Shown here: one piece after another, positions 62,883 to 64,000 of the stretch
How the letters are laid out: the number at the start of each line of letters is the position of its first letter
Numbering within the stretch: position 1 is the stretch's first letter
DNA from: Mesorhizobium sp. Root102
GTDB lineage: Bacteria; Pseudomonadota; Alphaproteobacteria; Rhizobiales; Rhizobiaceae
Assembly (NCBI RefSeq): GCF_001425625.1
Contig: NZ_LMCP01000034.1
Span: 16,550 to 80,549 of the forward strand
Direction: 5' to 3'
DNA length: 64,000 nt
Translations under genes and position numbers: made by a program
The notes under the pieces: generated by a model
What the model was told of the DNA's origin: nothing
What the model saw: the letters and a program-made list of their open reading frames with translations, nothing else
Database searches by the model: none

Positions 62883-63575
62883 CTAAACATGGACGTCGCC
62901 GAAGGAGAGTTCCCCGTCGTCGCCAGGCGTCAGGAACGCAGCCGCCAGGAGGCCGGCGTAGAGGAGCGCAACCACGGCAACAATGACTGAGCCCGGAATA
63001 GGACCGAGCGCAGCGGCGCTGACGGCCTCGCGCAGTGTGCCGACGAAGCCGGACGGCACACCTTGATCGATCAGGCTCGGCGTCGACAGTTTGAGGATCC
63101 AGGCGAGGAGCAGGATCAGCATCATATGCATGTAGTTGCGGCGCAAACGCCGCGCCAATGCCACCCTTTGCGAGACCAGGAACTTCGGCGCGCGCAGGCT
63201 TTCGCCGACGATCAGCAGCCAGTCAGAAGCGAAGTCCGGCTGCGGCGAGAAGATCTGAGCGAAATAGTGGCGCTCGAGCTGGCGCACGCGGGCGCGATAG
63301 ACATCGAAGAATCGGTAGCGACGCGCCTCGATCCACAACAGAAGGAGCACCAGCAGCATGGCGAAAAGCAGCACGCCGTGATGGGCACTGGCCGTTGACA
63401 GCGACACAGACAGCATGGCGGCGACAACGGTGATCGCCCAATTGCTCGTACGGTCGAGGCGGTCGCGCCAACCGGCCATGCGGGCAATCTCGGCGCGGTG
63501 GAAATGCGACATCACGGTGACCAGTTCGCCTGACGAAAGCGGCCTGCCGATAGGCGTTGCCGGAGCATCGTTCAT
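62883..63575 (-). CDS. DUF2270 domain-containing membrane protein
   Basis: Integral membrane protein of 230 residues with two N-terminal segments (about residues 45-85) and two C-terminal ones (about 145-165 and 195-220). The connecting region IEARRYRFFDVYRARVRQLE and FLVSQRVALARRLRRNY are typical of DUF2270. GGAGGGAG precedes the ATG at 63575, preferred over the longer frame from 63602. Function unknown. Confidence 0.85.
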   Translation of the reverse strand: MNDAPATPIGRPLSSGELVTVMSHFHRAEIARMAGWRDRLDRTSNWAITVVAAMLSVSLSTASAHHGVLLFAMLLVLLLLWIEARRYRFFDVYRARVRQLERHYFAQIFSPQPDFASDWLLIVGESLRAPKFLVSQRVALARRLRRNYMHMMLILLLAWILKLSTPSLIDQGVPSGFVGTLREAVSAAALGPIPGSVIVAVVALLYAGLLAAAFLTPGDDGELSFGDVHV

Positions 63576-63686
63576 GGCTCCCTCCAACGAGATAAAACGC
63601 ATCAGATTTGATCTCGTTCCGCAGCGTCCAGAATGGCCAAGGGAATCTCGACACGCTGGCAGGGCTCGCAGGCCTGGTCCGGTCGG

Positions 63687-64000
63687 TCACTCCGGTCCGC
63701 CGATCCAGTCGACCAGCAAGGCGGCGAGGCCGAAGCCGGCGCCGATCGCGCAGACCTCGGACCAGCCGCCCCAGGCCCAGGCGATGCCGGCGAGCATCGA
63801 GCCGATGGCGCCGCCGATAAAGAAGATGCCGACGAAGAGGCCGTTGAGGCGGCCGCGCGCCTTCGGCTGCAGCAGGTTGATGGCGCGGCGGCCGAGCGTC
63901 TGGTCGCCGGTGACGCCGATGTCAAGCAGCACGGCGCTGAGGCCCATCAGCGCCATCGGTCCCCATGAGGCCCCCGCCTGGACGAACCCGGTCCAGGCGG
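63687..64000 (-). CDS. MFS transporter, C-terminal part (partial at right edge)
   Basis: The frame is open from the right edge and reads GFVQAGASWGPMALMGLSAV, GVTGDQTLGRRAINLLQPKA and GRLNGLFVGIFFIGGAIGSM, which is the end of a major facilitator of the arabinose-efflux/YnfM-like group. About 104 residues with three membrane segments are visible. The start and the rest lie outside the window. The substrate is unknown. Confidence 0.85.
   Translation of the reverse strand, partial: AWTGFVQAGASWGPMALMGLSAVLLDIGVTGDQTLGRRAINLLQPKARGRLNGLFVGIFFIGGAIGSMLAGIAWAWGGWSEVCAIGAGFGLAALLVDWIGGPE

Overview
The window looks like chromosome of a GC-rich alphaproteobacterium of the Rhizobiales, most likely Mesorhizobium or a close relative. 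The basis is the NasS/NasT nitrate system, an HWE-family sensor kinase, many ABC uptake systems for sugars, polyamines and other small molecules, and short palindromic repeats of the rhizobial type. The genus is inferred from this gene content and was not tested by a search. I saw no rRNA, tRNA, CRISPR array, prophage or transposase.

Layout. 1-2.7 kb: a type I secretion ABC exporter (5' end outside the window) and its HlyD-type adaptor, followed by a decayed oxidoreductase fragment cut off by a palindromic repeat. 3.3-13.2 kb: assimilatory nitrate/nitrite genes (nasT, nasS, NarK-type transporter, nirB, nirD, nasA). Between nasS and the transporter there are two copies of a sigma54 promoter plus an ANTAR antitermination leader, with remnants of a lost NrtABC transporter and of a second nirB start. 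13.3-20.1 kb: an orphan BrnA-like protein, then a minus-strand putrescine/polyamine-type operon (XRE-cupin regulator, PotDBCA-like transporter, FAD amine oxidase, cupin) with a palindromic operator at its head. 20.2-27.7 kb: a ROK regulator and a ribose-type ABC operon flanked by two SGNH hydrolases. 27.8-29.3 kb: a small hypothetical protein and a stress-type SDR.

29.4-39.1 kb is the least explained part: a HisC-like aminotransferase, an SDR, a HisD-like dehydrogenase with altered zinc ligands, a Zn-alcohol dehydrogenase, a GntR/HutC-type regulator, a small-molecule kinase and an NMT1/SsuA-type ABC transporter. Four copies of a 19-bp TGTATATRCWTGTATRTAT operator precede four transcription units, and a structured leader precedes the transporter. 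I read it as one regulon for catabolism of an unidentified alcohol or amino alcohol.

39.2-43.0 kb: a two-subunit ABC exporter, one half frameshifted in its Walker A motif. 43.2-48.5 kb: LLM flavin oxidoreductase, ThuA-like protein, aldehyde dehydrogenase, amidase. 48.7-52.9 kb: a small secreted protein, then a sugar ABC transporter with a Gfo/Idh/MocA dehydrogenase. 53-64 kb: small hypotheticals, a LolA-like protein, a glycine-zipper lipoprotein, VOC and SRPBCC proteins, an M20 amidohydrolase, an HWE kinase with a single-domain response regulator, a 47-residue membrane peptide, DUF763, DUF2270 and the end of an MFS gene.
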